The position numbers were made by a program, and so were the translations under genes. A stretch of DNA of 64,000 nucleotides, taken from the NCBI RefSeq assembly GCF_028622875.1, contig NZ_CP117710.1, forward strand, positions 124,001-188,000, read 5' to 3'. Under the pieces are notes generated by a model. It was given only the letters and a program-made list of their open reading frames with translations. It was not told the DNA's origin and searched no databases. Of this stretch, positions 7,695 through 15,724 are shown in pieces; position 1 is the first letter of the stretch; the number at the start of each line of letters is the position of its first letter. Origin of the DNA: Streptomyces sp. MMBL 11-1 (lineage in GTDB: Bacteria > Actinomycetota > Actinomycetes > Streptomycetales > Streptomycetaceae).

Positions 7695-9080
7695 TCACCT
7701 GTCTGCGAGGACGGCACGGGCCCGTGCGTCGAGGTCGGCGGCCGGTCCTCCGCCTCGGCGGAGGACCGGGCCAAGCGCGCGGCGCATCTGCACGACGGTC
7801 TCTCGGGCTCGTCCGGACTGGACGCCGGTCATCGTGTCGAGTGCCTGATGCCACGTGGCGCAGGCCGCTTCGAGTTGGCCCTGCTGGACCTGCACTTCTC
7901 CGAGGTATCCGAGGGTGACGGAGTGGGTCCGCTTGAATGGCGCTTGACGCGTGCGGACGCTCCGCTTGAACTGCTGCTCGGCACCCTTCAGGTCGCCCAT
8001 GTCCCGCAAAGCGGCGGCGGTCTCATGCGCGAGGCTGGCCTCGCCGAAGAACCACACGCGCGCTGGCTCGTCGCCGTCCTGAGAGGCGCGCGAGAGATCG
8101 GCCTCGGCACGGTTGAGGACTTCCGCGGCCTGCTTCTTGCAGCCGGCAACGGCGAGTGCTCGGGCGTGGACGACTCCGAGGAGGGCCTTCTCCCTCCAAC
8201 AGGCTTCGGCGTAGCGGCGGCTGGAGAGGGATCCCTCGGCCAGGCGTACGGCTTCGTGTGGTTGATGCAGGTCCACGGCCTGGTGGGCCATAGCTCGAAG
8301 CACGTGGCCGGCGAGCGGCGCGTCACCAGCCTCCTCGGCGAGCTGGGTCGCGAGAGTCAGCCACCGCAGGGCGATCGAGTGTTCCCCTGCGTCGAAACTT
8401 GTCCAGCCCGCGAGGTAGGCGAGCTCGGCAGCGGCCGACGTCATGTCGCGGCGCAGACCTTCGGTGGGAAAGCGTCCTGCCAGGAGTTCGGCGACGTCGG
8501 TGCGCAAGTAGGCGACCAGAGCCGCGCGGCCCACGCCTCGGCCACCGAGCTGCTGGTCCCGTCGGGACAGGAAGGCGGTCATCTCGCGCACGCTGGTGAC
8601 GTCCTCGGCCGTGACCGTGTGCTTCGACAGGGGCTTGCGCGTGCGTGCGCGGTCGGCAGCTTCGTGCCACCAGCTGTCGGATGGCAGGGCCAGTCCGGCG
8701 ACCGAGTAGGCCGACTGTGCCAGTACCTGCCGTCGGGCTATGTCCATGTCCGTGCTCCCGAGAGTCGCCAGCGTCGCGAGGGTGTCGACGCTCCAGGCCG
8801 TCGTCATCGGGTCGCCGGTGTCGTCGGTCGCCAGCCCGATGTCCGTCAGTGTGATGGTGCGGCCGAGGCCGCGGGAAAGCGTCGCGGTCAAGATATGCGC
8901 TGCGCGGCCTTCCGGTGTGGCTCCACCGATCCAGCGCGCGATGCGGGAGTGGTCGTAGCGCAGGAGTTCCGTTGCACCGTTCTCAGCGGCGACAGTCCTG
9001 AAGCGTGCCGCGACTTGACGCTGCGACAGGCCCCATTCCCGGATGACGGCTTCCAGCCGGGTGTTGCGTGTGCGGCTCAT
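7695..9080 (-). CDS. XRE/TPR transcriptional regulator
   Basis: The 461-residue product has an N-terminal HTH ('AVIREWGLSQRQVAARFRTV', then 'SRIARWIGGATPEG') and a helical TPR-like C-terminus ('AGHVLRAMAHQAVDLHQPHE', 'ARVWFFGEASLAHETAAALR', 'VTLGYLGEVQVQQGQLEAAC'). It is the Streptomyces type often called transcriptional regulator with tetratricopeptide repeats. I use ATG 9080, where the HTH begins; the frame runs open far upstream but that part overlaps the divergent HATPase gene and is not protein-like. It is divergent from the gene at 9291. Confidence 0.8.
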   Translation of the reverse strand: MSRTRNTRLEAVIREWGLSQRQVAARFRTVAAENGATELLRYDHSRIARWIGGATPEGRAAHILTATLSRGLGRTITLTDIGLATDDTGDPMTTAWSVDTLATLATLGSTDMDIARRQVLAQSAYSVAGLALPSDSWWHEAADRARTRKPLSKHTVTAEDVTSVREMTAFLSRRDQQLGGRGVGRAALVAYLRTDVAELLAGRFPTEGLRRDMTSAAAELAYLAGWTSFDAGEHSIALRWLTLATQLAEEAGDAPLAGHVLRAMAHQAVDLHQPHEAVRLAEGSLSSRRYAEACWREKALLGVVHARALAVAGCKKQAAEVLNRAEADLSRASQDGDEPARVWFFGEASLAHETAAALRDMGDLKGAEQQFKRSVRTRQAPFKRTHSVTLGYLGEVQVQQGQLEAACATWHQALDTMTGVQSGRARETVVQMRRALGPVLRRGGGPAADLDARARAVLADR

Positions 9081-9290
9081 GGGTGTGTGCCCCTGTCCCC
9101 GAAACGATCTTGCACCACGTGCACCACATCGCTGGTCCAGCTGGCATTCCCGCCGGGCCTCGCACGCGGTTGTCTCGTACAGACGATATTCCTCCAACCC
9201 CCGTGTGACGGAGCGGAATCGGCCTCGACATGGCCACGAGCTCGGATGGTGACCGGAAGTGGCTCCTGCGGGGGCCGGGAAGGGCAGCTG

Positions 9291-9815
9291 ATGAACGTGC
9301 AGTACCCGATCGCCGGCCTCCGGGGGGCGCGCGCCGTCTCGTTGGTGGCCAGCGGACGAGAAGCCGGGGGGACTCCGTCCCGACCTGTCAGTGTGCCTGC
9401 GTGCCGTCCGCGTGACTTCCAGATGGCGGCGGTGGTGCCTGCTCGGGCGGATGCAGTCGCCGGAGCGCGCCGTCAGCTCGCCAGCCTCCTGCAGAGCTCG
9501 GGGCTGTCGGAGTGCGCGGCCGCGGTCGAGCTCGTCGCCCAGGAACTCATGGTGAACGCCATGGTGCACGGGTGTGGCAACAGGCCGGAGGGCCGGTTTT
9601 CGATGAGGGCCACTCATGGGCATGGGCGTGTGCGCGTCGAGGTGGAGGACCCGTCCGTCCAGCAGCCGCACCCCCGGCCCACGACCACTGATGAGGAGGG
9701 TGGCCGGGGCCTTCACCTCGTCGACGCCCTGGTCTCACGCTGGGGGACAGACTCCACCGCGCCGGGCAAGACGGTCTGGTTCGAGATGGACGTTCCCGAG
9801 GGGGCAACGTCGTGA
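9291..9815 (+). CDS. HATPase_c ATP-binding protein, RsbW-like
   Basis: The 174-residue protein has a Bergerat-fold ATPase of the anti-sigma-factor kinase type: 'AAVELVAQELMVNAMVHGCG' carries the N-box (E and N), and 'TDEEGGRGLHLVDALVSRWG' carries the G2 region. Streptomyces encode dozens of these small RsbW-like proteins, which bind or phosphorylate anti-sigma antagonists. The ATG at 9291 precedes a poorly conserved leader of about 45 residues, so a later start is possible. Its stop overlaps the GTG start of the next gene (GTGA), so the two are coupled. Confidence 0.75.
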   Translation: MNVQYPIAGLRGARAVSLVASGREAGGTPSRPVSVPACRPRDFQMAAVVPARADAVAGARRQLASLLQSSGLSECAAAVELVAQELMVNAMVHGCGNRPEGRFSMRATHGHGRVRVEVEDPSVQQPHPRPTTTDEEGGRGLHLVDALVSRWGTDSTAPGKTVWFEMDVPEGATS

Positions 9816-10354
9816 ACTTCCCCCGCTTCCGTTCAGGGAGCGGCCCGTCTTCCGGGCGCCGGAGCGTCGCTGCCGCCACAGCAGAAACGCTTGCCATGGT
9901 GCTGACGGACGACGGCCCAGTCCCCGACTCCGACCAGGACATCCACGACCTGATGCTCCGGCTTCGAGGTCACCTCATGCAGCTCGGGGCGCTCGCGCAC
10001 GAACGAACTGGCGCCGTGGCCCAGGCCATCGGTGCGGCCTGGGCTCATGAGGCCTTGGTGCCCGAAAGCCATGCTCAGGCTCTGATGCCGCTGAGCAGGT
10101 TCGCGACGGCTGTGCGAACGGTGCTCTGGGAACTGCGCGCGGAAGGAGCCCTGTGCGAGCACTCGCCCCCATGTCCACCGGCCGGCGCTTCCGACCACTT
10201 GGCGGCCTGCGTCCATAACGCCTATCCGGCGGCCGGCTGGAGCATGCTGTGCAACGGGCTGATCCTCTTCGAGGACACCGGGTACCTCCTGCCGACCGGC
10301 GACGTCTTCGGGCCGCGGCGGTCACTGCCCCGCGAGGCGGTGACGACGGCATGA
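9812..10354 (+). CDS. DUF6415-like / DUF5999 fusion protein
   Basis: The 180-residue product combines two small actinobacterial domains. Residues about 40-110 ('DIHDLMLRLRGHLMQLGALA', 'AIGAAWAHEAL', 'SRFATAVRTVLWEL') resemble DUF6415. The C-terminus ('LCEHSPPCPPAGASDHLAAC', 'AGWSMLCNGLILFEDTGYLL') is a clear DUF5999 domain, with conserved Cys/His residues and the WS(L/M)LCNG..LFEDTG core. A stand-alone DUF5999 gene lies at 22614 in the same window. Functions are unknown. It starts at GTG 9812 inside the HATPase stop and ends overlapping the ATG of the next gene. Confidence 0.75.
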   Translation: MNFPRFRSGSGPSSGRRSVAAATAETLAMVLTDDGPVPDSDQDIHDLMLRLRGHLMQLGALAHERTGAVAQAIGAAWAHEALVPESHAQALMPLSRFATAVRTVLWELRAEGALCEHSPPCPPAGASDHLAACVHNAYPAAGWSMLCNGLILFEDTGYLLPTGDVFGPRRSLPREAVTTA

Positions 10355-10875
10355 CCTCCATCCCCATGATTGAGCCTTCGCCGCTGGGCGTGCGTCTGCT
10401 TCCCGCAGTAGCCGCCTGGGACTACGAACGTTGGCAAACAAGCCTCGTCAACCCTGGCCTTCTGCTCGACGCGGTGGCGGTAGCGCTGTATCGAATTCCG
10501 CTGCTTGCGGTGCCTTCCGGAGCAGACCGTCGCGGCGGCTCTATGGAGATGGCTGACCCGGTCTTCGCCGAGGCTCTCGTCTGCGCTCTGCTGGGGCGGC
10601 CGGGCTTCGACCAGCTCACGGTCTCCGATCACGTTGTGCGATGGGGCGAGCCGCTACCGGAGGGCCTCGCCCTCGATGGACGGTTCCACGGCCTGCGCAA
10701 TAGGCCCCGGCTAGCCAACCTGATCCGACCCCCTGCCGCACACCGGGCGCCAGCGCTCGCGGCGGACAAACCGGTAATCACCGCCCCCTGGCGCGACCCC
10801 GCGCCCTTCCACTCGCACAGGGACCGCTTTCACGCCCACACCACCCTCGCCTCGCATGGAGACCGCACCTCATGA
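10351..10875 (+). CDS. Hypothetical protein
   Basis: This 174-residue protein starts at ATG 10351 in an ATGA overlap with the previous stop and ends in an ATGA overlap with the GH15 gene. The sequence has a compact N-terminal part ('LGVRLLPAVAAWDYERWQTS', 'GLLLDAVAVALYRIPLLAVP') and a Pro/His-rich tail. I recognise no domain. Both junctions are translationally coupled, so it is probably co-expressed with the HATPase, DUF5999 and GH15 genes. Confidence 0.65.
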   Translation: MTSIPMIEPSPLGVRLLPAVAAWDYERWQTSLVNPGLLLDAVAVALYRIPLLAVPSGADRRGGSMEMADPVFAEALVCALLGRPGFDQLTVSDHVVRWGEPLPEGLALDGRFHGLRNRPRLANLIRPPAAHRAPALAADKPVITAPWRDPAPFHSHRDRFHAHTTLASHGDRTS

Positions 10876-12734
10876 CCACCCCGTCGCCTCTCACCCACAC
10901 CCCGGCCGTTCGCACCCCGCGCATCGAGGACTACGCGCTCGTCGGAGACCTGCAGACCGCTGCCCTCATCTGCCGGGACGGAAGCGTGGACTGGAGCTGC
11001 ATGCCGCGCTTCGACTCCGGCGCGGTCTTCGCAAAGTTGCTCGGCACCGACGAGCACGGGTCCTGGCGGATAGCCCCCGCCATCGCGGCCGGGGAGCCCG
11101 CGCCGTACGCGGACCGGTGCCGCTACGTGGGCGACAGCCTCATCGTCGAGTCCGAGTGGGACACCGCGACCGGCACGGTCCGTGTGCTCGACCTTATGCC
11201 GCCCCGTGACGGGCACGGCCCGCAGCTGATCCGGATCGTCGAGGGTGTCACCGGCACGGTGGAGATGGCCTCCACCCTCGCCCCGCGCTTCAACTACGGC
11301 CAGCTCGTGCCGTGGGTCAACGACATCGGAGGGCGGACGGTCGCGGTCTCCGGCCCCGACGCGCTGTGGCTCGACACGTCCGTGCCGGGCACTGAGAAGA
11401 ACGGCGCCGTCCACCACTCCTTCACCGCCGAGGCCGGTACATGGGTGGCCTTCGCCCTGAGCTGGCAGCCGTCCCACGCCCCTGCGCCGGAAGTCCCCGA
11501 CGCCGAGGTGGCGCTGAAGGAGACCGCGGCGTTCTGGGAGTCCTGGGCAGGGCAACTCGTTTACGACGGCCCGCACCGCGAGGCGGTGATCCGGGCTCTG
11601 ATCACGCTGAAGGCCCTCACCCACGCCCCCACCGGCGGGATCGTCGCCGCGCCGACGACCTCTCTGCCCGAGGAGATCGGCGGGGTGCGTAACTGGGACT
11701 ACCGCTTCGTGTGGCTGCGCGACGCGTCAGTCACCCTGTCCGCGCTGCTGCGGACCGGGTTCCGCGACGAGGCGGTGGCATGGCGGAAGTGGCTGCTGCG
11801 CGCACTCGGTGGCGATCCGCAGAACCTGCAGATCATGTACCGCCTCGACGGCAGCCGTGACATGCCCGAGCGGGAGCTGAGCTGGCTGCCCGGGTACGAA
11901 GGCTCCGCTCCGGTCCGGATCGGTAACGGTGCAGTGGACCAACTGCAGCTGGACGTGCCCGGCGAGGTCATCGAGACGCTGGCCCTGGCGCACGAGCTGG
12001 GCGTCGCTCGGTGCGAGAACACCGAGCGCTTGATCCTGCGGCTGGTCGACTACGTCCGCCAGCACTGGCACGAGCCGGACGACTCGATCTGGGAGGTCCG
12101 CGGCGGGCGTCGGCACTTCACCCACTCCAAGATCATGTGCTGGGTGGCCATCGACCGCGCGGTCCGTCTGGCGGAGCAGGGCGTGCTCACCACCGACCTG
12201 GACGGTCTGGTGGCCCTGCGTGCGGAAATCCACGCCGACGTGTGCGCGCGAGCCTACGACCCGCAGCGCAACACCTTCACCCAGTTCTACGGCTCGAAGG
12301 AACTGGACGCCTCGCTCCTGCTCCTTCCACAGACCGGATTCCTGCCGGCCGACGACCCGCGCGTGATCGGCACCGTCGACGCAATCCGCAAACAGCTGGC
12401 GCCCGACGGTGTGCTGGTCCACCGCTACCGAACGGAGGGCCATCACGTGGGCATGGACGGGCTCCCGGGCAGCGAAGGCGCGTTCATCCTGTGCTCCTTC
12501 TGGCTCGTCGACGCGCTCGCCCTCACCGGCCGACTCGACGAGGCGGAAGTCCTGTTCGAGCAGCTGCTGACGCTGCGCACCGACCTGGGCCTGCTCGCCG
12601 AGGAGTACGACCCGGCCACCCGGCGGCAGCTGGGGAACTTCGTCCAGGCGTACTCGATGCTCGGGCTGGCCCATAGCGCCATCCGGCTACAGGACCTCCG
12701 CACCAAAGCGGCCAGGCCGGTGATCGCCGCATGA
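10872..12734 (+). CDS. Glycoside hydrolase family 15 protein
   Basis: The 620-residue protein is a full-length actinobacterial GH15 enzyme (glucoamylase/trehalase-like). The N-terminal beta-domain starts 'RIEDYALVGDLQTAALICRD' and 'GSVDWSCMPRFDSGAVFAKL'. The (alpha/alpha)6 barrel has 'GGVRNWDYRFVWLRDASVTL', 'WEVRGGRRHFTHSKIMCWVA' and 'LPGSEGAFILCSFWLVDALA', the segment that carries a conserved Glu. Members hydrolyse alpha-glucosidic bonds such as trehalose or maltooligosaccharides; no signal peptide is present, so it acts inside the cell. It is coupled by ATGA to the upstream hypothetical gene. Confidence 0.92.
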   Translation: MTTPSPLTHTPAVRTPRIEDYALVGDLQTAALICRDGSVDWSCMPRFDSGAVFAKLLGTDEHGSWRIAPAIAAGEPAPYADRCRYVGDSLIVESEWDTATGTVRVLDLMPPRDGHGPQLIRIVEGVTGTVEMASTLAPRFNYGQLVPWVNDIGGRTVAVSGPDALWLDTSVPGTEKNGAVHHSFTAEAGTWVAFALSWQPSHAPAPEVPDAEVALKETAAFWESWAGQLVYDGPHREAVIRALITLKALTHAPTGGIVAAPTTSLPEEIGGVRNWDYRFVWLRDASVTLSALLRTGFRDEAVAWRKWLLRALGGDPQNLQIMYRLDGSRDMPERELSWLPGYEGSAPVRIGNGAVDQLQLDVPGEVIETLALAHELGVARCENTERLILRLVDYVRQHWHEPDDSIWEVRGGRRHFTHSKIMCWVAIDRAVRLAEQGVLTTDLDGLVALRAEIHADVCARAYDPQRNTFTQFYGSKELDASLLLLPQTGFLPADDPRVIGTVDAIRKQLAPDGVLVHRYRTEGHHVGMDGLPGSEGAFILCSFWLVDALALTGRLDEAEVLFEQLLTLRTDLGLLAEEYDPATRRQLGNFVQAYSMLGLAHSAIRLQDLRTKAARPVIAA

Positions 12735-12891
12735 GCACGCAGCAAGGAACTGCGGCCGCTCAGGGCATGCGGTGGCCTCCCTCCGCGCCGCTCTCCGACA
12801 GTCCGCTCCGTCAATCTGCAGGAGTTGTTGTGTTGTTCCCTGGCGGCCCCAAGGCCCCTCACTCGGTCATCGCCGCCGGGCAGGTGGGCTG

Positions 12892-14328
12892 ATGCTGGTC
12901 TACCTCTACGCGGCCCTCGGGCTGGCCCTGCTCGTCGCGGTGGTGTTCGGGATACTCCTGCGCCGCACCCGCGCGCGACTGGTCCGGGCCCAGGCGGACA
13001 CACAGGCTGAGCGCAGCCGGGCCGGAACTGAAGCCGAAAGGCTCCGAGTCCAAGCTCAGAATGCCGAGGCTCGCGCGGCAGGGGCGGTGCAGCACGACCG
13101 CGCGGTGGTGGCGGAGGTTCGGCATCTGGCCTCTGTTCGGCTGCCCGCGGTGGTCGAGGGGCTGCGGCGCCCGGGTGTGGCCGTGCCCGGCATGGCGGAT
13201 GAGCGCATGCGCACCGATCCGGTAGCCGGCGTGTGCGAGCAGGCCCTGGCCGTTGTGACCGACGCGGTGCTGGAGGACCGGGTCCGCACCGACGAGTCCG
13301 CGCAGGAGGTCGTGCGGTCGGTGATGGGCAGGACACGTGCCCTGGCGGCCCAGGCGGTGCAGCTGGTAGAGAAGGCCCAGTATCAGGCGGTGAACGATCC
13401 GGGCCTGCTGCATGATCTGTACGAGCTTGATCACCGGCTCGTCCTGATCCACCGGGACGCGCAGCGCACGGCGGTGGTCTGCGGTGACCTTCCGGGGACG
13501 GCGCGTGAGGACACCGTCATTCTGACGGCCATGGAGACGGCGCGGTCGCGCATTGCCCAGCACCAGCGGGTGTCGGCGGTAAGCCACATTCCGGAGGAGG
13601 CTGACGGCCGTGCACTGGGCCTGCAGGCTCCATTCGCTGAGCCGTTGATCATGGTGCTCGCCGAACTGTTCGACAACGCGGTCTACTGCTCAGTCGGGTC
13701 GGGCCCGGTCCGGGCCGAGGCGCACCCCACGGCCACCGGGGTCTTTATCACCATCTCCGACAGCGGGCCGGGGCTCGACACGGTGGAGAAGCAGCAGTTC
13801 GTCCGGCAGATGCTGGAATCCCCCCGTCTTCTTCTGCGCGATGCCGGTTCCCCGCCCCGCCTTGGGCTGGCGGCGGTCGGGCGCCTGGCCCGTCGGTTCG
13901 AGGGGCTGACCATCACCCTGGATCCCTCGCCTGCCAGGGGGCTGCGGGTGAACCTGCACATCGATGAGAGCCTCCTCGTTCCGGTGAGCCCGCGCCGGCG
14001 GCCCGAGGCGTCCGGGGTCCGGCTGGACCCACTGCCGCAGCAGGAGCAGCCGCAACTGTCGCAGGCGCCGCAGCCCCATCAGCCCGCCGAGCCGGACCGC
14101 GCCGCGCTGCCGATGCGCGGCGGCGTTCCCCAGCGTCAGCGCAAGAGCCCCGCCGCCGCCCCGGGGGCCGTCGAGCGCTCCCCGGGGGCACCCGAGGCGT
14201 TCCCGCTTCGGGACGCCAACGCCGTCCAGTCCGCCTACGCGTCACTGCAGGCCGGAACTCTCCGGGCACGGCAAGAGCCGGCCGACCATGCCGATCACCC
14301 GTCCACCAGCGCTTCTTGGGAGTCCTGA
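12892..14328 (+). CDS. cvnA: Conservon sensor histidine kinase-like protein CvnA
   Basis: The 478-residue membrane protein has one N-terminal transmembrane helix ('YLYAALGLALLVAVVFGILL'), a charged coiled-coil to about residue 70, and a HATPase_c domain with N-box 'LAELFDNAVYC', G1 box 'ISDSGPGLDT' and G2 'GLAAVGRLARRF'. The tail is Pro/Gln-rich. I start it at ATG 12892 because the membrane helix follows directly; the upstream open frame is not protein-like. In characterised conservons CvnA forms a membrane complex with CvnB, C and D that resembles eukaryotic G-protein-coupled signalling. The stop overlaps the cvnB ATG (TGATG). Confidence 0.9.
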   Translation: MLVYLYAALGLALLVAVVFGILLRRTRARLVRAQADTQAERSRAGTEAERLRVQAQNAEARAAGAVQHDRAVVAEVRHLASVRLPAVVEGLRRPGVAVPGMADERMRTDPVAGVCEQALAVVTDAVLEDRVRTDESAQEVVRSVMGRTRALAAQAVQLVEKAQYQAVNDPGLLHDLYELDHRLVLIHRDAQRTAVVCGDLPGTAREDTVILTAMETARSRIAQHQRVSAVSHIPEEADGRALGLQAPFAEPLIMVLAELFDNAVYCSVGSGPVRAEAHPTATGVFITISDSGPGLDTVEKQQFVRQMLESPRLLLRDAGSPPRLGLAAVGRLARRFEGLTITLDPSPARGLRVNLHIDESLLVPVSPRRRPEASGVRLDPLPQQEQPQLSQAPQPHQPAEPDRAALPMRGGVPQRQRKSPAAAPGAVERSPGAPEAFPLRDANAVQSAYASLQAGTLRARQEPADHADHPSTSASWES

Positions 14329-14774
14329 TGAGCAACACCAGCCCGCGGTTCACCATCTCCGGGGAACGGCAGCCGCTGCAAGGGAAGTTCGATGCCCAGG
14401 CCCAGCGTCTGCTGGAGGCGACCGATGCGCGGTATGTGGTGCTGGGCTCCGCGGACGGGCTCGTGCTGGGCCGTGACGCGAACGCCGGTCGGGACTCCTC
14501 CGAGGGTGGGGCCGCACTGGGATCCTCGGTCTTCGGCGCCATGCAGGCCCTCGCCGAACTCTTCCCCGCCTCTGACGACCCGCAGACGGCGGGACAGATC
14601 ACCACCGAGCTCCACGGCGGGGGCGGCGGATACATCGTGTTGGCGGTGGTCGGCCCGGAGGTGCGGGCCGTGCTGTGGCTGTCGGCGGGAGCGGATCTCG
14701 GCAAGGTGAGCTACGAGGTCGTCAAGTTCTCGCAGTGGTTCGCCCCGGAAGTAGCGGGCCGTGCCCAGGCGTGA
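14328..14774 (+). CDS. cvnB: Roadblock/LC7-domain protein CvnB
   Basis: The 148-residue protein is a roadblock/LC7 domain protein ('RYVVLGSADGLVLGRDANAG', 'AALGSSVFGAMQALAELFPA', 'VRAVLWLSAGADLGKVSYEV'), the second component of the conservon and the likely GTPase-activating or scaffolding partner of CvnD. Its start overlaps the cvnA stop and its end overlaps cvnC by 14 bases, which fits tight co-translation. Confidence 0.9.
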   Translation: MSNTSPRFTISGERQPLQGKFDAQAQRLLEATDARYVVLGSADGLVLGRDANAGRDSSEGGAALGSSVFGAMQALAELFPASDDPQTAGQITTELHGGGGGYIVLAVVGPEVRAVLWLSAGADLGKVSYEVVKFSQWFAPEVAGRAQA

Positions 14775-15132
14775 GTCGCCCCGGGAGATCCCCACCTACT
14801 TGGCCACCGAGGGGCGGACACGGCCCCGGACCGAGGTCAAGGGCCTCAAAGACCTGCTGACGCGCCTGGTGTGGCTGCGGGAGGAGCCCCGCCCGGGCCA
14901 GAACCTGAGCCCTGCGCAGGGGGCCCTTCTCGACGCGGTGCGGGGAGGTTCGCTGACGCTGGCCGACGCGGCGGCCTATCTGCGTCAGCCGCCCGTCGCG
15001 ATCCGGATCCTCACGTGTGACCTCATGGATCTGGGCCTCGTCCAGGCTGCCCCGCCCGCCGCCCAGAACGACGTCGACCTTATGGAGAGAGTGCTTCATG
15101 GCCTCCGCAAGCTCAAGGACACAGCCGCTTGA
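14761..15132 (+). CDS. cvnC: DUF742 protein CvnC
   Basis: The 123-residue protein is a DUF742 member: 'VWLREEPRPGQNLSPAQGAL', 'GGSLTLADAAAYLRQPPVAI' and 'RILTCDLMDLGLVQ' form the winged-helix-like fold characteristic of CvnC. The GTG start at 14761 lies inside cvnB, and the end overlaps the cvnD start. It works with CvnB and CvnD in the conservon complex; its exact role is not known from sequence. Confidence 0.88.
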   Translation: MPRRESPREIPTYLATEGRTRPRTEVKGLKDLLTRLVWLREEPRPGQNLSPAQGALLDAVRGGSLTLADAAAYLRQPPVAIRILTCDLMDLGLVQAAPPAAQNDVDLMERVLHGLRKLKDTAA

Positions 15133-15724
15133 TGTCCCTGGCTACGTGCCACGGGAAGCGCCCCTGGTGAAGCTCGTTGTGGCGGGTGGTTTCGGGGTGG
15201 GCAAGACCACATTGGTCGCGTCCGTCTCGGAGATGCAGTCGCTGCACACCGAGCAGACCCTGACCGCGGTCAGCGCGTCGGTCGACCTCCTCGACTACAC
15301 CCCGGAGAAGACCACCACCACGGTCGCTGCGGACTTCGGGCGCCTCACCCTGGACCCGGAAGATCCCACCGCACCGGTGATCTACCTGTTCGGCACGCCG
15401 GGCCAGGCGCGCTTCCAGAGAGTGTGGGACGACGTGGTCTACGGAGCGAAGGGGGCACTTTTGCTCCTGGACCTGCGACGCCCGGAGGCGTCCTACGAGG
15501 CAATGGATCTCGTCGAGCGCTCCGGCATTCCCTATGTGGTCGCTGTCAACGACTTCCCCGGTGCCCCGTACGTCAAGGACTCCGCCGTGCGCGCCGGTCT
15601 CGACCTGGGCGAGGAGACCCCTCTCATCCACTGCAACGCCCGCAATCCGCACTCCTCCATCGACGCGTTGATCCGGCTCGTCGAGCACGTGATGACCACC
15701 TACTCCCGGGACGTCGCCCGATGA
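15098..15724 (+). CDS. cvnD: Conservon small GTPase-like protein CvnD
   Basis: The 208-residue protein has a P-loop 'GGFGVGKTTLVASVSEM', a switch-region segment 'TTTTVAADFGRLTL', the G3 motif in 'IYLFGTPGQARFQRVWDDVV' and a G4-like 'VVAVNDFPGA' (NDF rather than NKxD), typical of the CvnD GTP-binding family. GGAGAG precedes the ATG at 15098. It ends four bases into the next P450 gene (ATGA). In conservons it acts as the switch GTPase. Confidence 0.9.
   Translation: MASASSRTQPLDVPGYVPREAPLVKLVVAGGFGVGKTTLVASVSEMQSLHTEQTLTAVSASVDLLDYTPEKTTTTVAADFGRLTLDPEDPTAPVIYLFGTPGQARFQRVWDDVVYGAKGALLLLDLRRPEASYEAMDLVERSGIPYVVAVNDFPGAPYVKDSAVRAGLDLGEETPLIHCNARNPHSSIDALIRLVEHVMTTYSRDVAR

Noticed and set aside
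6519..9290. Plus-strand open frame running through the TrmO-like and XRE-TPR genes into the HATPase gene
   Set aside because: Only the last 175 codons (from 9291) have natural sequence; the rest is opposite two well-supported minus-strand genes.
8300..9716. Upstream extension of the XRE-TPR gene to 9716
   Set aside because: The extension overlaps the divergent HATPase gene and lacks protein-like composition; the HTH begins at ATG 9080.
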